Shown here in pieces: positions 21,490 to 21,532 of a stretch of 21,532 nt of DNA. Below the pieces are notes generated by a model. That model worked only from the letters and a program-made list of their open reading frames with translations, was not told the origin of the DNA and searched no databases. Position 1 is the stretch's first letter. Every line of letters begins with the position of its first letter. A program made the translations under genes and the position numbers. Source of the DNA: Pelargonium cotyledonis (taxonomy: Eukaryota; Streptophyta; Magnoliopsida; Geraniales; Geraniaceae); the NCBI GenBank assembly GCA_036897625.1, contig JAYMTA010001145.1:1-21532 (forward strand), written 5' to 3'.

Positions 21490-21532
21490 ATGGCAGCAGC
21501 TGCATTCAGCAATGGCAGGCGCCTCCCTTCGC
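21490..21532 (+). CDS. 5' end of an unidentified gene (truncated by window edge)
   Basis: Two start codons lie just after the leader-intron acceptor. ATG at 21490 reads MAAAAFSNGRRLPS and ATG at 21512 reads MAGASLR in another frame. Both come from a perfect 22-bp tandem duplication (21475-21496 and 21497-21518). An unduplicated ancestor would have had only the MAGASLR start. The Ala/Arg/Ser-rich beginning in either frame could be an organelle-targeting peptide, but too little is visible to name the gene or choose the frame. Confidence 0.45.
   Translation, partial: MAAAAFSNGRRLPS

Overview
This is a plant nuclear window, almost certainly from a eudicot. It has intron-rich genes, AT-rich intergenic DNA, degraded small transposons, and two genes whose closest recognisable relatives are Arabidopsis PRT1 and LEUNIG_HOMOLOG (LUH). 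I suspect a rosid, but nothing here fixes the species. I see no bacterial, viral or CRISPR features.

Layout. 1-5079 is gene-poor: degraded repeats, two SINE-like segments, a GA microsatellite, and one odd GC-richer island (about 3535-3915) with paired CCAAT boxes, paired E2F-type sites and an 18-bp perfect palindrome but no recognisable gene. 5080-9979 (minus strand) is a complete seven-exon PRT1-type E3 ubiquitin ligase: two RING fingers, a ZZ zinc finger, and a linker carrying three in-frame copies of a 66-residue repeat. Its large first intron holds a tandem duplication, and its last intron holds a possible coding remnant. 9980-12269 is PRT1 upstream sequence plus intergenic DNA with a Stowaway-like MITE. 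12270-18602 (minus strand) is the LUH corepressor: 17 coding exons, a further non-coding 5' exon, an N-terminal LUFS/LisH domain, a Gln-rich middle and seven WD40 repeats. One extra A in the exon at 13724-13874 breaks its reading frame in the sequence as given. 18970-20550 is the spacer between LUH and a divergent plus-strand gene; it contains a 395-bp inverted-repeat element. From about 20554 a plus-strand gene begins with a TATA box, a non-coding leader exon and a 780-bp leader intron. Only its first codons fall inside the window.

The genes are independent nuclear transcription units, not an operon. PRT1 acts in N-degron protein turnover. LUH is a Groucho/TLE-like transcriptional corepressor recruited through SEUSS-type adaptors. 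The partial third gene is unidentified, but its promoter carries a G-box/ABRE and a possible heat-shock element.

The points most worth following up are the LUH frameshift (assembly error or real loss-of-function allele), the recent 198-bp x3 expansion inside PRT1, the 22-bp tandem duplication that gives the right-hand gene two out-of-frame start codons beside a splice acceptor, and the orphan E2F/CCAAT island. I found no convincing wholly new biological system.
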